A DNA stretch of 64,000 nucleotides from Lachnospiraceae bacterium UBA3866 (GCA_002392345.1 DGGU01000042.1:48076-112075), one strand, 5' to 3'. Counted from the first letter of the stretch, positions 33,869 through 43,082 are shown. The notes: generated by a model from the sequence alone, not told the origin. Made by a program: numbers and translations.

Positions 33869-35335
33869 ATGTATGATGTAAAAGAGTTAACGATTGAAAA
33901 ATTTCATAACGATTTAAAAGCGGGTAAAACCACTTGTAAGGAAGTTATGGAAGCTTACATAGATAGAATCAATACTTACGATAAGAAAAATGACAATATC
34001 AATGCAATAATACTTATTAACCCAAATGCAGTTAAGGAAGCAGAAGAGTGTGATAAGAAGATTGCTGAAGATAAATCTATTATAGATAAGTTACCACTTT
34101 TTGGTTGTCCACTACTTGTAAAAGATAATTTTGAGACTTATGATATGCCAACTACTGCAGGCTCTAAAACTCTTGAAGGTTTTGAGACACACAAAGATGC
34201 TTTTGTGGTTGATAGATTAAGAAAAGCAGGCGCTATAATCATAGCTAAAACTAATCTTCATGAGTTTGCTGTATGGGGAGAGAATGTATCATCAATTTTA
34301 GGACAGACTTATAATCCATATGACCATACAAGGTCGAGTGGTGGTTCGTCTGGTGGTACTGGAGCAGGGCTGGCAGCAAATTTTGGACTTATAGGCATAG
34401 GTACAGATACGATTAATTCTGTTCGTAGCCCAAGTTCAGCCAATAGTCTCTGTGGCATAAGACCAACCATAGGTCTTGTAAGTCGTATGGGTATAGTGCC
34501 ATATTCACTTACTCAAGATACTGCAGGTGCTCTTGCAAGAACTGTGACGGATGCTGTTAAGACCTTCAATATAATGATTGGCCCTGACCCTGAAGATAAA
34601 GTGACAGTTGATGGGGCGAAGAATTCTAAGGGTGATTACACAAAGTATCTTAAGGCCGATGGACTAAAAGGGAAGAGACTTGGGGTTCTTAGAAGTTTCA
34701 TGGGACATGATGATGTCCACAAAGAAGTTAATAAGTGCATGGAAGACTGCTTTAAGATTTTAAGAGAGTCAGGAGTAGAACTTGTTGATATAGAAGAAGT
34801 ATTTGACATAGGACACCTAGTATCTGATATAAGTCTTCATCTCTGGGATTTCAAATACGAATTAGAAAAATATCTGAAAGAACATAATTGCAAATATCAG
34901 ACATTTGATGAACTCATAGCTTCCGGACTTTGTACCCCAGATATCATACCTAATCTCGAAGATGCGAATAAGATAGATATCAATTCTCCTGCATATAAGG
35001 AGAGAGCAGAGAAAAGGTTAGAACTTATAAAAGATGTAAAAGCACTTTTTGACAAATATAATATAGATGCAATCATATATCCACATCAACAACAACTTGT
35101 ATGCAAAGTGGGAAAGACTCAAGCACAGAGAAATGGTGCTATTGGTTCAGTAACAGGTTTTCCTGCGATAGTAGTCCCAGGAGGCTTCTCAACTCCAGAT
35201 GAGAACGCACCTATCGGTGTACCAGTGGGACTCGAGATTCTTGGAAGACCATTTACTGAAGATAAACTTATAGAGATAGCATATGGCTTTGAACAGGTAA
35301 GCCATAAAAGGAAAGAACCAAAACTAAAAATATAA
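33869..35335 (+). CDS. Amidase-signature family hydrolase
   Basis: Hydrolyses a C-N amide bond. 488 residues. Start 33869 has GAGG eight bases upstream; GTG 33860 and ATG 33863 do not. The Ser-cisSer-Lys triad can be placed: lysine in LLVKDNFE near residue 90, cis-serine in SSGGSSGG near residue 155, and nucleophile serine in GTDTINSVRSPSS near residue 180. The usual GGS before the nucleophile is INS here, a variant seen in some amidases. In the proposed pathway it would split malonamate or ureidomalonate; aerobic ureidomalonase is described as an amidase-family enzyme. GatA is excluded by the lack of gatB/gatC and by divergence. Confidence 0.88.
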   Translation: MYDVKELTIEKFHNDLKAGKTTCKEVMEAYIDRINTYDKKNDNINAIILINPNAVKEAEECDKKIAEDKSIIDKLPLFGCPLLVKDNFETYDMPTTAGSKTLEGFETHKDAFVVDRLRKAGAIIIAKTNLHEFAVWGENVSSILGQTYNPYDHTRSSGGSSGGTGAGLAANFGLIGIGTDTINSVRSPSSANSLCGIRPTIGLVSRMGIVPYSLTQDTAGALARTVTDAVKTFNIMIGPDPEDKVTVDGAKNSKGDYTKYLKADGLKGKRLGVLRSFMGHDDVHKEVNKCMEDCFKILRESGVELVDIEEVFDIGHLVSDISLHLWDFKYELEKYLKEHNCKYQTFDELIASGLCTPDIIPNLEDANKIDINSPAYKERAEKRLELIKDVKALFDKYNIDAIIYPHQQQLVCKVGKTQAQRNGAIGSVTGFPAIVVPGGFSTPDENAPIGVPVGLEILGRPFTEDKLIEIAYGFEQVSHKRKEPKLKI

Positions 35336-35351
35336 TTTTGAAGGAGGGAAT

Positions 35352-36914
35352 ATGGTAAAAGCACAAATTACACCTGGTGCATACTATGATTCAGTTTCAC
35401 TTATGATTATTTCTAATGCTGTTAAGAAAATTCCTGGTGTCACTGAAGCACTTGTAGGCATGGGCACAGACTTAAACCGTGAGTTAAATAGGAACAATCC
35501 TAATCTTAACTCACCTGAAGTAGAGAAAACTACTCCAAATGACTTCTTTGTAGCTGCAAATGTAAATGATGAAGAGACATGGAAAACTGTACTTGCAAAA
35601 GTTGAAGAGAAGTTGAATGAAAAGAAAGAAGACGCAGCTTCAAATTATTATCCAGCATCACTTGATGGAGCACTTAAAGTTCAACCGCATACTAATATAG
35701 CTGTAATATCTGTTCCTGGTAAGGGTGGACATGCTTACAAGGTAGCGCAGGATTGTCTTAAACAAGGTATACACGTTATGCTTTTTTCTGATAATGTGTC
35801 TATCGAAGAGGAAAAGGATCTTAAGACTGAAGCTGTAAAAAGAGGGCTTCTTGTAATGGGACCAGATTGTGGAACTGCTATAATTAACCATGTTCCACTT
35901 GCTTTTGCAAATGTAGTTCGTCCAGGCAATATTGGTATGGTATGTGCATCTGGAACAGGAACTCAAGAAGTTTCTTCTATAATTGATTCACTTGGTGGTG
36001 GTGTATCACAAGTAATTGGTACCGGAGGACGTGATCTTAAAAAAGATATCGGTGGTATTATGTTTAAGCATGCATTACAAGCATTAATTGCTGATGCTGC
36101 TACTAAAGTAATAGTTCTTGTATCAAAGCCACCATATCCACCAGTTCAAACTGAAGTATTGAAGATGGCAAAGGAAGGCGGAAAGCCTACAGTTGTCTGC
36201 TTTATAGGCGGTAATCCAGAAGAACCAAAGAGCTTTGGTTTAGTGCCTGCAGTTTCTCTTGAAGATGCAGCAAGAAAGGCCGTAGCACTTTCAAAAGGAG
36301 AGGAACCTAAGACATTTGATGGATTTGACATGAGTGCTGCAGAAATAGACTCACTTGTAAATGAGGCAACAAAGAATCTTGCTCCTACTCAGAAATATAT
36401 GAGAGCTCTTTATACAGGTGGAACACTTTGTGATGAATCTATGAAGTATCTACTTCCTACTTGCAAGAGAATTTTTTCAAATATACCACTACAAGATAAT
36501 GACAAACTTGAAAATAAAGATATAAGTCGCGAACATACTGCACTTGATTTTGGTGATGATGAGTTCACAGTAGGTCGTCCTCACCCTATGATTGATCCTT
36601 CACTTCGTGCTGAAAGAGTACTCAAAGAAGCAGGAGACAAGACTTGTGCAGTTATCTTAGTAGACTGTGTTATAGGTTATGGTTCTCATGAAGATCCAGC
36701 TGCTGACCTTGCCGATGCTATAAAGAAAGGTAAAGACAAAGCAAAGTCTGAAGGCAGAGATGTTATCGTAGTTGCTTCAGTCTGCGGTACTGAAGGTGAT
36801 CCACAAGGATTATCTAAGACTCGTGAGACACTTAAAGCTGCTGGTGCAATTGTTATGCCAACCAATGCTCAAGCTTGCAGACTTGTTAAGAAAATAATTG
36901 AAAAGGTAGCATAA
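35352..36914 (+). CDS. fdrA: FdrA family protein (AllF-like carbamoyltransferase subunit)
   Basis: 520 residues with succinyl-CoA-synthetase-like Rossmann domains: SVPGKGGHAYKVAQDC near residue 118, GPDCGTAIINHVP near residue 170, CASGTGTQEVSSIIDSLGG near residue 198 and GTGGRDLKKDIGG after it. FdrA proteins are subunits of the oxamate carbamoyltransferase AllFGH of anaerobic allantoin degradation, where oxalurate and phosphate give oxamate and carbamoyl phosphate. Here it is not beside allantoin genes. The usual C-terminal extension of FdrA appears as the separate 57-residue gene next downstream. Strong AAGGAGGG site, 16 bases after the amidase. The reaction on a C3 ureido acid is inference. 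Confidence 0.9.
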   Translation: MVKAQITPGAYYDSVSLMIISNAVKKIPGVTEALVGMGTDLNRELNRNNPNLNSPEVEKTTPNDFFVAANVNDEETWKTVLAKVEEKLNEKKEDAASNYYPASLDGALKVQPHTNIAVISVPGKGGHAYKVAQDCLKQGIHVMLFSDNVSIEEEKDLKTEAVKRGLLVMGPDCGTAIINHVPLAFANVVRPGNIGMVCASGTGTQEVSSIIDSLGGGVSQVIGTGGRDLKKDIGGIMFKHALQALIADAATKVIVLVSKPPYPPVQTEVLKMAKEGGKPTVVCFIGGNPEEPKSFGLVPAVSLEDAARKAVALSKGEEPKTFDGFDMSAAEIDSLVNEATKNLAPTQKYMRALYTGGTLCDESMKYLLPTCKRIFSNIPLQDNDKLENKDISREHTALDFGDDEFTVGRPHPMIDPSLRAERVLKEAGDKTCAVILVDCVIGYGSHEDPAADLADAIKKGKDKAKSEGRDVIVVASVCGTEGDPQGLSKTRETLKAAGAIVMPTNAQACRLVKKIIEKVA

Positions 36915-36924
36915 GGAGGGATAT

Positions 36925-37098
36925 ATGGAAAACAGAGTTAATGTATTATTTACAAAGAAAATTCAGATAGTGAATTTTGGTATAAAAAGTTTCTATGATG
37001 ACAACAAGAAACAAGGTATTCCATCTGTCCATGTTGATTGGAAGCCTGTAGCTGGTGGCAACAAAGAACTTGCAAACTTACTTGATGATCTATTGTAA
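36925..37098 (+). CDS. 57-residue FdrA-tail-like protein
   Basis: Too short for ordinary gene finding, but preceded by AAGGAGGGATAT and starting ten bases after the fdrA stop. The sequence has a strand KIQIVNFGIKSFYDD, then IPSVHVDWKPVAGG, then a short helix. From memory, this VNxG...HxDWxPxAGG pattern occurs as a C-terminal domain in longer FdrA proteins, so the domain seems to be split off here as a small subunit. It lies between fdrA and the DUF1116 gene and is almost certainly part of the same complex. The pattern match is recollection, not an alignment. Confidence 0.7.
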   Translation: MENRVNVLFTKKIQIVNFGIKSFYDDNKKQGIPSVHVDWKPVAGGNKELANLLDDLL

Positions 37099-37154
37099 TA
37101 TAAAAGGGCGAAGATTAGTAAGCCCAAATAAAAATATATTAAAGGAGAAAAATT

Positions 37155-38429
37155 ATGGCTATCACAAAAGATGAAATTAATGCTGCTAATGCGGAAGTGC
37201 TAAAGATTATTTTAAGTGCAAAACCAACTCTTGTTGGTATGGGAACAGCCGGTGAAGATATTCCTGGTATGACTCCTACTACTATACTCCATTCTGGTCC
37301 TCCAGTTGATTGGGAACATATGAGTGGACCACAAAAGGGTGCAGTTATAGGTGCACTTATGTATGAAGGTCTTGCAAAGGATGATAAGGAAGCAGAGGCT
37401 CTTGCTGCATCTGGAAAGATCACATTTGATCCTTGCCATCATCATGCTGCAGTTGGACCTATGGCTGGTATCGTATCTTATCACATGCCAGTATTCATCG
37501 TTGAGAACAAAGAGTATGGCAACAAAGCATATTGTACTTTCAACGAAGGACTTGGAAAAGTTCTTAGATTTGGTGCTTATCAACCAGAAGTTCTTGATAG
37601 ACTTAAATGGCTCGAGAAAGAACTCTATCCTATAGTTAAAGAAGCTCTTGCAATAACAGGTGATATCGACTTAAAGGCTATGATTTCAGAAGTTCTTCAG
37701 ATGGGTGATGATGGACACAACAGAAATAAAGCAGGTACATCTTTACTCTTTAGAAAACTTGCTCCAGCTATAGTTCAAACTCATTTCACTGATGAGCAGA
37801 AAGTTAAGGCTCTTAAGTTCATAGATAGTAACGACCACTTCTTCCTTAACCTTACTATGCCAGCAGCAAAATGTACTATGGATGCTACATTCTGTGATGT
37901 AAATCCTAAGACTAAGGGTTCTACAATAGTAGCAACTATGGCTCGTAATGGTTATGAGTTTGGTATAAGAGTAGCAGGTCTTGGACAAAAGAAATGGTTC
38001 ACAGGCCCTGCAGAGATCGTTGAAGGACTTTACTTCCCAGGATTTACAGAGGCAGATGCTAACCCAGATGTTGGTGATTCTTGTATCACTGAGACTTGTG
38101 GTATCGGTGGATTCTGTATGGGTGCTGCTCCAGCAATCGTTCAATTCGTTGGTGGAACTCCAGAAGACGCTCTTAACTACAGTAGACAGATGTATGAGAT
38201 CACTGAAGGCGAAGGAACAACATATAAGATTCCTGCACTTAATTTCCGTGGTTCAGCAACAGGTATTGATATAAGAAAAGTTATCAAGACTCAGATTAGA
38301 CCAGTTATCAATACTGGTATAGCAGCTAAGAAACCAGGCGTAGGCCAAGTTGGTGCTGGTATCGTTCACCCACCTATGAAGTGTTTCGAAGATGCATTAA
38401 AAGATTTTAAAGAGACTTATATGGGTTAA
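37155..38429 (+). CDS. DUF1116 protein (YlbE/AllG-like carbamoyltransferase subunit)
   Basis: 424 residues. Closely follows the E. coli YlbE pattern: LHSGPPVDWEHMSGPQKGA near residue 47, FDPCHHHAAVGPMAG near residue 95, the FNEGLGKVLRFGAY stretch near residue 130, and FFLNLTMPAAKC near residue 235. DUF1116 proteins are the AllG subunit of the oxamate carbamoyltransferase, working with FdrA (AllF) and a DUF2877 protein (AllH). No DUF2877 gene is seen in the window. Good AAAGGAG ribosome site. Together with fdrA and the 57-residue gene it is predicted to phosphorolyse a ureido acid to carbamoyl phosphate and an amide. Confidence 0.9.
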   Translation: MAITKDEINAANAEVLKIILSAKPTLVGMGTAGEDIPGMTPTTILHSGPPVDWEHMSGPQKGAVIGALMYEGLAKDDKEAEALAASGKITFDPCHHHAAVGPMAGIVSYHMPVFIVENKEYGNKAYCTFNEGLGKVLRFGAYQPEVLDRLKWLEKELYPIVKEALAITGDIDLKAMISEVLQMGDDGHNRNKAGTSLLFRKLAPAIVQTHFTDEQKVKALKFIDSNDHFFLNLTMPAAKCTMDATFCDVNPKTKGSTIVATMARNGYEFGIRVAGLGQKKWFTGPAEIVEGLYFPGFTEADANPDVGDSCITETCGIGGFCMGAAPAIVQFVGGTPEDALNYSRQMYEITEGEGTTYKIPALNFRGSATGIDIRKVIKTQIRPVINTGIAAKKPGVGQVGAGIVHPPMKCFEDALKDFKETYMG

Positions 38430-38442
38430 TAGAATTCAAAAA

Positions 38443-38467
38443 TCGTAGGGGCGAGCTCTGCGAGCCC
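38443..38467 (+). repeat. Single copy of the dispersed GC-rich repeat unit
   Basis: TCGTAGGGGCGAGC then TCTGCGAGCCC, 25 bases, with TAGGG/CCCTA outer pairing. It sits in the 65-base gap between the DUF1116 and cyclase genes, without a T run. Confidence 0.75.
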
Positions 38468-38494
38468 TAATAAATTAATAGGAGGAAAATATTT

Positions 38495-39301
38495 ATGAAA
38501 TGGAACCAAATTAAAATGTATGATTTAACAATAGGAACAGGTGTTACAACTCCACCTTGGCCAACATATCAACCTTTAAGAGTTGAATATTTTAAGAGAT
38601 TATCTTCTAATGGTGCTAATGGACAGATTATCCATACTAGTAACCACGTAGGAACTCACCTTGATGGACCAAGACACTTTGATACATCAGGCGGAGATAT
38701 TGCTAGCCTACCACTCGATAAACTTTGCCACCCAGGTGTAGTAGTTGACCTTTCTGATGAGTTCGGCGCAGAAGATTTCTCAATCTACAGTGAGAAAGAT
38801 ATCGAGAAGAGAGTTGAAGTAAAAGATGGTGATATCCTCATCATCAACACAGGATATCATAAGTATGGTTGGGAAGAGCCAGCAGCTGATGAGCAAAGAT
38901 ATATGGTTCGTCACCCAGGTCCAGCTCTTTCATTCGTAGAGTGGTGTCACAATAAGCACATTCGTTGGATCGGTGTAGACTGCGGTTCTGCAGATCACCC
39001 AATGAACACTAAGATTCGTGATTGGTGTCCAATGGATGCTAAGAAGTGCGATGACTATATGAAGAAAAAATATGGAAAGTCTCTAAACGAGATCTATCCA
39101 TGGCCAGATCAATATCAAGCTATGCACATCCAGATGTTCCCTAAGAAATACGGCGAGATCATCCATGCAGAGTGTGTAGGCGGAGAGATTGATAAAGTAT
39201 CTAACAAGAGACTTGTTATCGGCTGCTTCCCTTGGAAGGGTGTAGATATTGAATCTGCATTTACTCGTATAGTTGCATTTGATGGATTTGAAGATGTATA
39301 A
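38495..39301 (+). CDS. Cyclase-family metal hydrolase (isatin hydrolase / kynurenine formamidase type)
   Basis: 268 residues with the metal-binding signature HVGTHLDGPRHF near residue 50 and a later GVDCGSADHP segment near residue 165, marking the PF04199 cyclase family. Characterised members open isatin or hydrolyse N-formylkynurenine, so they cleave amide and cyclic imide bonds with a bound metal. In this operon it is the only candidate for opening a pyrimidine ring such as barbiturate, since no AtzD-type barbiturase or dihydropyrimidinase is present. AGGAGGAAAA ribosome site. It links the carbamoyltransferase genes to the molybdenum hydroxylase genes. The substrate is inferred. Confidence 0.88.
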   Translation: MKWNQIKMYDLTIGTGVTTPPWPTYQPLRVEYFKRLSSNGANGQIIHTSNHVGTHLDGPRHFDTSGGDIASLPLDKLCHPGVVVDLSDEFGAEDFSIYSEKDIEKRVEVKDGDILIINTGYHKYGWEEPAADEQRYMVRHPGPALSFVEWCHNKHIRWIGVDCGSADHPMNTKIRDWCPMDAKKCDDYMKKKYGKSLNEIYPWPDQYQAMHIQMFPKKYGEIIHAECVGGEIDKVSNKRLVIGCFPWKGVDIESAFTRIVAFDGFEDV

Positions 39302-39325
39302 CGATAGTATATTAAGGAGAAAATC

Positions 39326-40159
39326 ATGAGAGAATTCGAATATGTTGCGCCTAAAACTGTCAAAGAGGCTATCAATATACTCGCATCTTACAAAGAAAAA
39401 GCAACTGTTCTAGCTGGTGGCACTGATGTCGTAGTTCGTCTTCGTGATGAGATTATCGATCCTGAATTTGTAGTTGATATAAAGCATATTGATGAATTGA
39501 AGGGAATCAAATTTGACAAGAAAGAGGGACTATTCGTTGGTGCTCTTGCAACTATGCATGAGATTCAAAACGATAAAAATGTGAAAGAGTTTTATCCTTA
39601 CTATGCAGATGCCTGCGGACATGTAGGATCTAAGCAAGTAAGAAATAAAGCTACATCAGTTGGCAACCTTTGTACAGCATCACCACTTGGTGATAGTCTT
39701 ACTCCTATGTTCTGCCTCGATGCAGTTGTTGTAATTGAAGGCCCAAAAGGAAAAAGAGAAGTTCCAGTTCGTGAATTTATAACATTCGTTCGTAAGACTG
39801 TACTTGAAAGAGATGAGTTAGTGCTTGGTGTTAAGATGCCTTATGTTGAAGGTTTAAAGGGTATCTACACTAAGAATGCTAGACGTCATGAAGTTGATCT
39901 TTCAAATATAGTAGCAACTATATGTAAAGTAGGAGATGAATATAGGATTGCCTATGGTTCTGTAGCTCCTACACCAATTAGACTTGTTAAGACTGAAGAG
40001 TTCTTAAAAGGAAAATCGATTGATGATAAGGTTATCGAAGAGGCTAAGGGAATACTTGAATCTGAGATAGCACCTATATCAGATCTTCGTGCAACTAAGG
40101 AATATAGAGTCTTAGTATCTAAGTCTATATTAGAAAATAGCCTTAAGGCACTTAATTAG
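39326..40159 (+). CDS. Molybdenum hydroxylase FAD-binding subunit
   Basis: 277 residues of the CoxM/XdhB family. FAD contacts are visible in VLAGGTDVVVRLRDE near residue 31 and GSKQVRNKATSVGNLCTASPLGD near residue 100. The C-terminal CO-dehydrogenase flavoprotein domain follows (EEAKGILESEIAPISDL). It carries electrons from the iron-sulfur subunit to FAD and then probably NAD. The gene order FAD, iron-sulfur, molybdopterin is one of the common arrangements, and the three genes are packed within 15 bases of one another. Confidence 0.95.
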   Translation: MREFEYVAPKTVKEAINILASYKEKATVLAGGTDVVVRLRDEIIDPEFVVDIKHIDELKGIKFDKKEGLFVGALATMHEIQNDKNVKEFYPYYADACGHVGSKQVRNKATSVGNLCTASPLGDSLTPMFCLDAVVVIEGPKGKREVPVREFITFVRKTVLERDELVLGVKMPYVEGLKGIYTKNARRHEVDLSNIVATICKVGDEYRIAYGSVAPTPIRLVKTEEFLKGKSIDDKVIEEAKGILESEIAPISDLRATKEYRVLVSKSILENSLKALN

Positions 40160-40173
40160 GAAGGAGGGAAGAG

Positions 40174-40650
40174 ATGAAAAAGATAAATGTTAAATTTACT
40201 CTTAATGGTGAACCCATAGAGATGGAAGTTGCACCTAATCATACAGCCCTTCGTGTTATAAGAGAAGAACTAGACCTAACTGGTGCTAAAGAGGGTTGTG
40301 GAGCAGGAGAATGCGGAGCATGTACTATAATTGTTGATGGTCTTGCAGTTAACTCATGTCTTATGCTTGCACCTGAACTTGATGGCAAAAATGTCCTCAC
40401 AGTAGAAGGTCTTGCTAAAGACGGAAAACTCACTGATGTTCAACAAGCATTTATAGACCATGTAGCACTTCAATGCGGATACTGCACTCCTGGATTTATC
40501 ATGTCAACAACTGCATTACTTGAAGAGAATAAGAAACCTACTCGTGAAGAGATAGAGATTGCTCTATCTGGCAATCTTTGCAGATGTACTGGTTATAAGA
40601 GAATTATCGAAGCAGTTGAAGACGTAGTAGCTAAGAGGGGAGGTAGATAA
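40174..40650 (+). CDS. Molybdenum hydroxylase iron-sulfur subunit
   Basis: 158 residues with two [2Fe-2S] domains. The plant-ferredoxin-type cluster is bound by GCGAGECGACTIIVDG and a later CLM cysteine (residues about 40-65). The second all-helical cluster uses CGYCTPGFIMS near residue 103 and NLCRCTGY near residue 137. All eight cysteines are present. It passes electrons from molybdenum to FAD. Standard length. Confidence 0.96.
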   Translation: MKKINVKFTLNGEPIEMEVAPNHTALRVIREELDLTGAKEGCGAGECGACTIIVDGLAVNSCLMLAPELDGKNVLTVEGLAKDGKLTDVQQAFIDHVALQCGYCTPGFIMSTTALLEENKKPTREEIEIALSGNLCRCTGYKRIIEAVEDVVAKRGGR

Positions 40651-40652
40651 AT

Positions 40653-43004
40653 ATGACAGTTGATGGAAAATATACTGCGATAGGGAAGTATCTCCCAAGA
40701 GTTGATGGTGTGGCTAAAGTTACTGGAGCAGCTAAGTATGCAGGCGATATCAATATGCCTCGTATGCTTTATGCTGATGTAGTAAGAAGTCCATACCCAC
40801 ATGCTAAGATTTTAAAGATAGACACAAGTGAAGCTGAAAAGCTACCAGGCGTTAAAAACGTTATAACTGGAGACTACTATGCAAAGCGTGGTGGCCTCTA
40901 CCTTGCAGATAAGAACTTCCTTGCTCATAAGACAGCAAAGTATAGAGGAGAAGCTGTTGTAGCTGTATGTGCAGAGACTCCAGAGATAGCACATGAGGCT
41001 TGTAAGATTGTTAAGGTTGATTATGAAGAACTTCCTGCAGTTTTAAGTCCTATGGATGCTCTAAAGCCTGATGCTCCACTTGTACACCCAGAACTTGAAA
41101 CATATAGGGTTGCACCTATATTCCATCCAGTTCCAGGGACTAATATATCACATAAGCATTTCTTAAAGAAAGGCGATACAGAGGCGGCTTTCAAGAAATG
41201 TGATAAGATAGTAGAGCATGAGTATTATGTGCCTCATGTTCAACACTGCCCTATAGAGACACATACTGCTACAGTCAAATTTGATCAAAGTGGTAATCTT
41301 ACTGTATGGGCATCTTGCCAATCACCTTATGCAGTTAGAAATGCACTTTCTGACTCATTTGACATACCACTTCATAAGATTCAGATAATATCTGAGTTCG
41401 TTGGTGGTGGATTTGGTGCTAAAGCTGGTACAACTATAGAAGGTATCATAATACCTCTTGCCAAGCTTAATCCTGGCCGTCCAGTTAAGTTCACATATTC
41501 CCGTGAAGAAGAATTCCGTGATGCATATGTTCGTCAAGGAATGCTTGCAAGGATTAAGACTGGTGTTGATAAGACAGGTAAGATCCTTGCAGTTGAGAAT
41601 AATTTCTATTGGGATGGTGGTGCTTATAACGAATACGGTGTAAATATAGCTAAGGCAGCAGGATTTGCAGGTGCAGGTCCTTACAATATAGAGAATGTAA
41701 CTACTAATTCATATTGCCTATATACTAATCACCCAGTAGGTGGCCCATATAGAGGATTTGGTATGTGTGAAATCCACTTCTGTATAGAGCAGAACCTTGA
41801 TGTAGTTGCAGGAGAGATAGGTATATCACCTGTAGAGATAAGAAGAATCAATGGTCTTCGTCCTGGTGATAAGACTGGTATGGGCGAAGTTATGCAAGTA
41901 TCAGGTTATCAACCTTGTCTTGAGACTGTTTTAAAGGAACTAAATTATGATGCTACACCAAAGAAAGTTGGCGATCATAAGATTAGATGTATGGGCATTG
42001 CAGCAGGTTGGAAGTCACCTTCTCAGCCTACTGATGCAGGCTCATCATCTATCATAAGGATGAATGAAGACGGAACTCTCTATGTACATACAAGTGCAGA
42101 AGAGATCGGTCAAGGTTCTAATACAGCATTAACTCAGATTGCAGCAGAGGTTCTCAATGTCAATCCATCAAGAATAACTCTAAAATCTGGTGACACTAAT
42201 ATGAATCCATATGAGTGGCAGACAGTTGCAAGTCGTACTACATACTGTGCTGGTAATGCAGTTAAACTTGCAGCAGAAGATTTGAGAAACAAGATATTCA
42301 ATCTTGCTCAGATGAAATTTGGATATCCAGCAAGAGATATGTATCTTGAGAGAGATGATGAGAATAATTGTACTTGGGTAGTAGCAAGCAAATATCATAA
42401 AAATTTAAGAGCAGATATAAAGACATTTGCACTTGGTATGCCTCTTGAAGATGGTTCAGGTATCGGTGGACCAGCTATAGGAGTAGGTACGTTTACATTA
42501 CCTAACAACATGGCATATAATGCTGCAGATAGTCAATCAGAGAAAGGTGTTGCATTCTGGACTATAGGTTGTACAGGCGTTGAGATTGAGATAGACACTC
42601 AGACTGGTCATGTAAAAGTTCTTCAGATGATCTCTTGCTTTGACCCAGGAAAAGTTATCAACACAGAACTTTATGCAGCACAAGTTGAAGGTGCTATGAT
42701 TCAATCACTTGGTACTGCACTTTATGAGGCTATGATCTTAAAAGATGGTAAACTCATGAATGGATCATTCCTTGATTATAAGATTCCTACAGCTTATGAA
42801 TTACCAGAGAGACTTGAGTCTTATGTATGTGAGTTTGCAGAAGAGACAGGTCCATTTGGTGCTCGTGGTATAGGTGAGCCTGCGATGGTTCCAGGAGCTC
42901 CAGCTATAGCCAATGCTATAGCCAATGCTTTAGGTACAAGATTTGATCGTATGCCTATAACACCTGATATGATCATGGAAGCTATCAATAATAAAAACAA
43001 GTAG
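40653..43004 (+). CDS. Molybdenum hydroxylase molybdopterin-binding subunit (xanthine dehydrogenase family)
   Basis: 783-residue catalytic subunit that hydroxylates a heterocycle with water. Family motifs are the start YLPRVDGVAKVTGAAKYAGD, FVGGGFGAKAG near residue 250 (molybdopterin contact), GGPYRGFGM near residue 363, and GARGIGEPAMVPGAPAI near residue 740, which contains the active-site glutamate beside molybdenum. Substrate cannot be read from these motifs. It is nearest in layout to xanthine or nicotinate dehydrogenase-like enzymes. In context with a uracil-type permease and enzymes for a C3 dicarboxylate, uracil to barbiturate is the most coherent reaction. Molybdopterin assembly factors are not in the window. 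Confidence 0.92.
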   Translation: MTVDGKYTAIGKYLPRVDGVAKVTGAAKYAGDINMPRMLYADVVRSPYPHAKILKIDTSEAEKLPGVKNVITGDYYAKRGGLYLADKNFLAHKTAKYRGEAVVAVCAETPEIAHEACKIVKVDYEELPAVLSPMDALKPDAPLVHPELETYRVAPIFHPVPGTNISHKHFLKKGDTEAAFKKCDKIVEHEYYVPHVQHCPIETHTATVKFDQSGNLTVWASCQSPYAVRNALSDSFDIPLHKIQIISEFVGGGFGAKAGTTIEGIIIPLAKLNPGRPVKFTYSREEEFRDAYVRQGMLARIKTGVDKTGKILAVENNFYWDGGAYNEYGVNIAKAAGFAGAGPYNIENVTTNSYCLYTNHPVGGPYRGFGMCEIHFCIEQNLDVVAGEIGISPVEIRRINGLRPGDKTGMGEVMQVSGYQPCLETVLKELNYDATPKKVGDHKIRCMGIAAGWKSPSQPTDAGSSSIIRMNEDGTLYVHTSAEEIGQGSNTALTQIAAEVLNVNPSRITLKSGDTNMNPYEWQTVASRTTYCAGNAVKLAAEDLRNKIFNLAQMKFGYPARDMYLERDDENNCTWVVASKYHKNLRADIKTFALGMPLEDGSGIGGPAIGVGTFTLPNNMAYNAADSQSEKGVAFWTIGCTGVEIEIDTQTGHVKVLQMISCFDPGKVINTELYAAQVEGAMIQSLGTALYEAMILKDGKLMNGSFLDYKIPTAYELPERLESYVCEFAEETGPFGARGIGEPAMVPGAPAIANAIANALGTRFDRMPITPDMIMEAINNKNK

Positions 43005-43082
43005 AATGGCTAAAATGCACTATTTTTAGGCCTAAAATTTGTTAAGAAAATATGCCAAAAACTTTATTTATATTTGGTTTTG

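Noticed and set aside
33869..35335. Amidase as GatA of a glutamyl-tRNA amidotransferase
   Set aside because: No gatB or gatC beside it and the region before the nucleophile differs from GatA.
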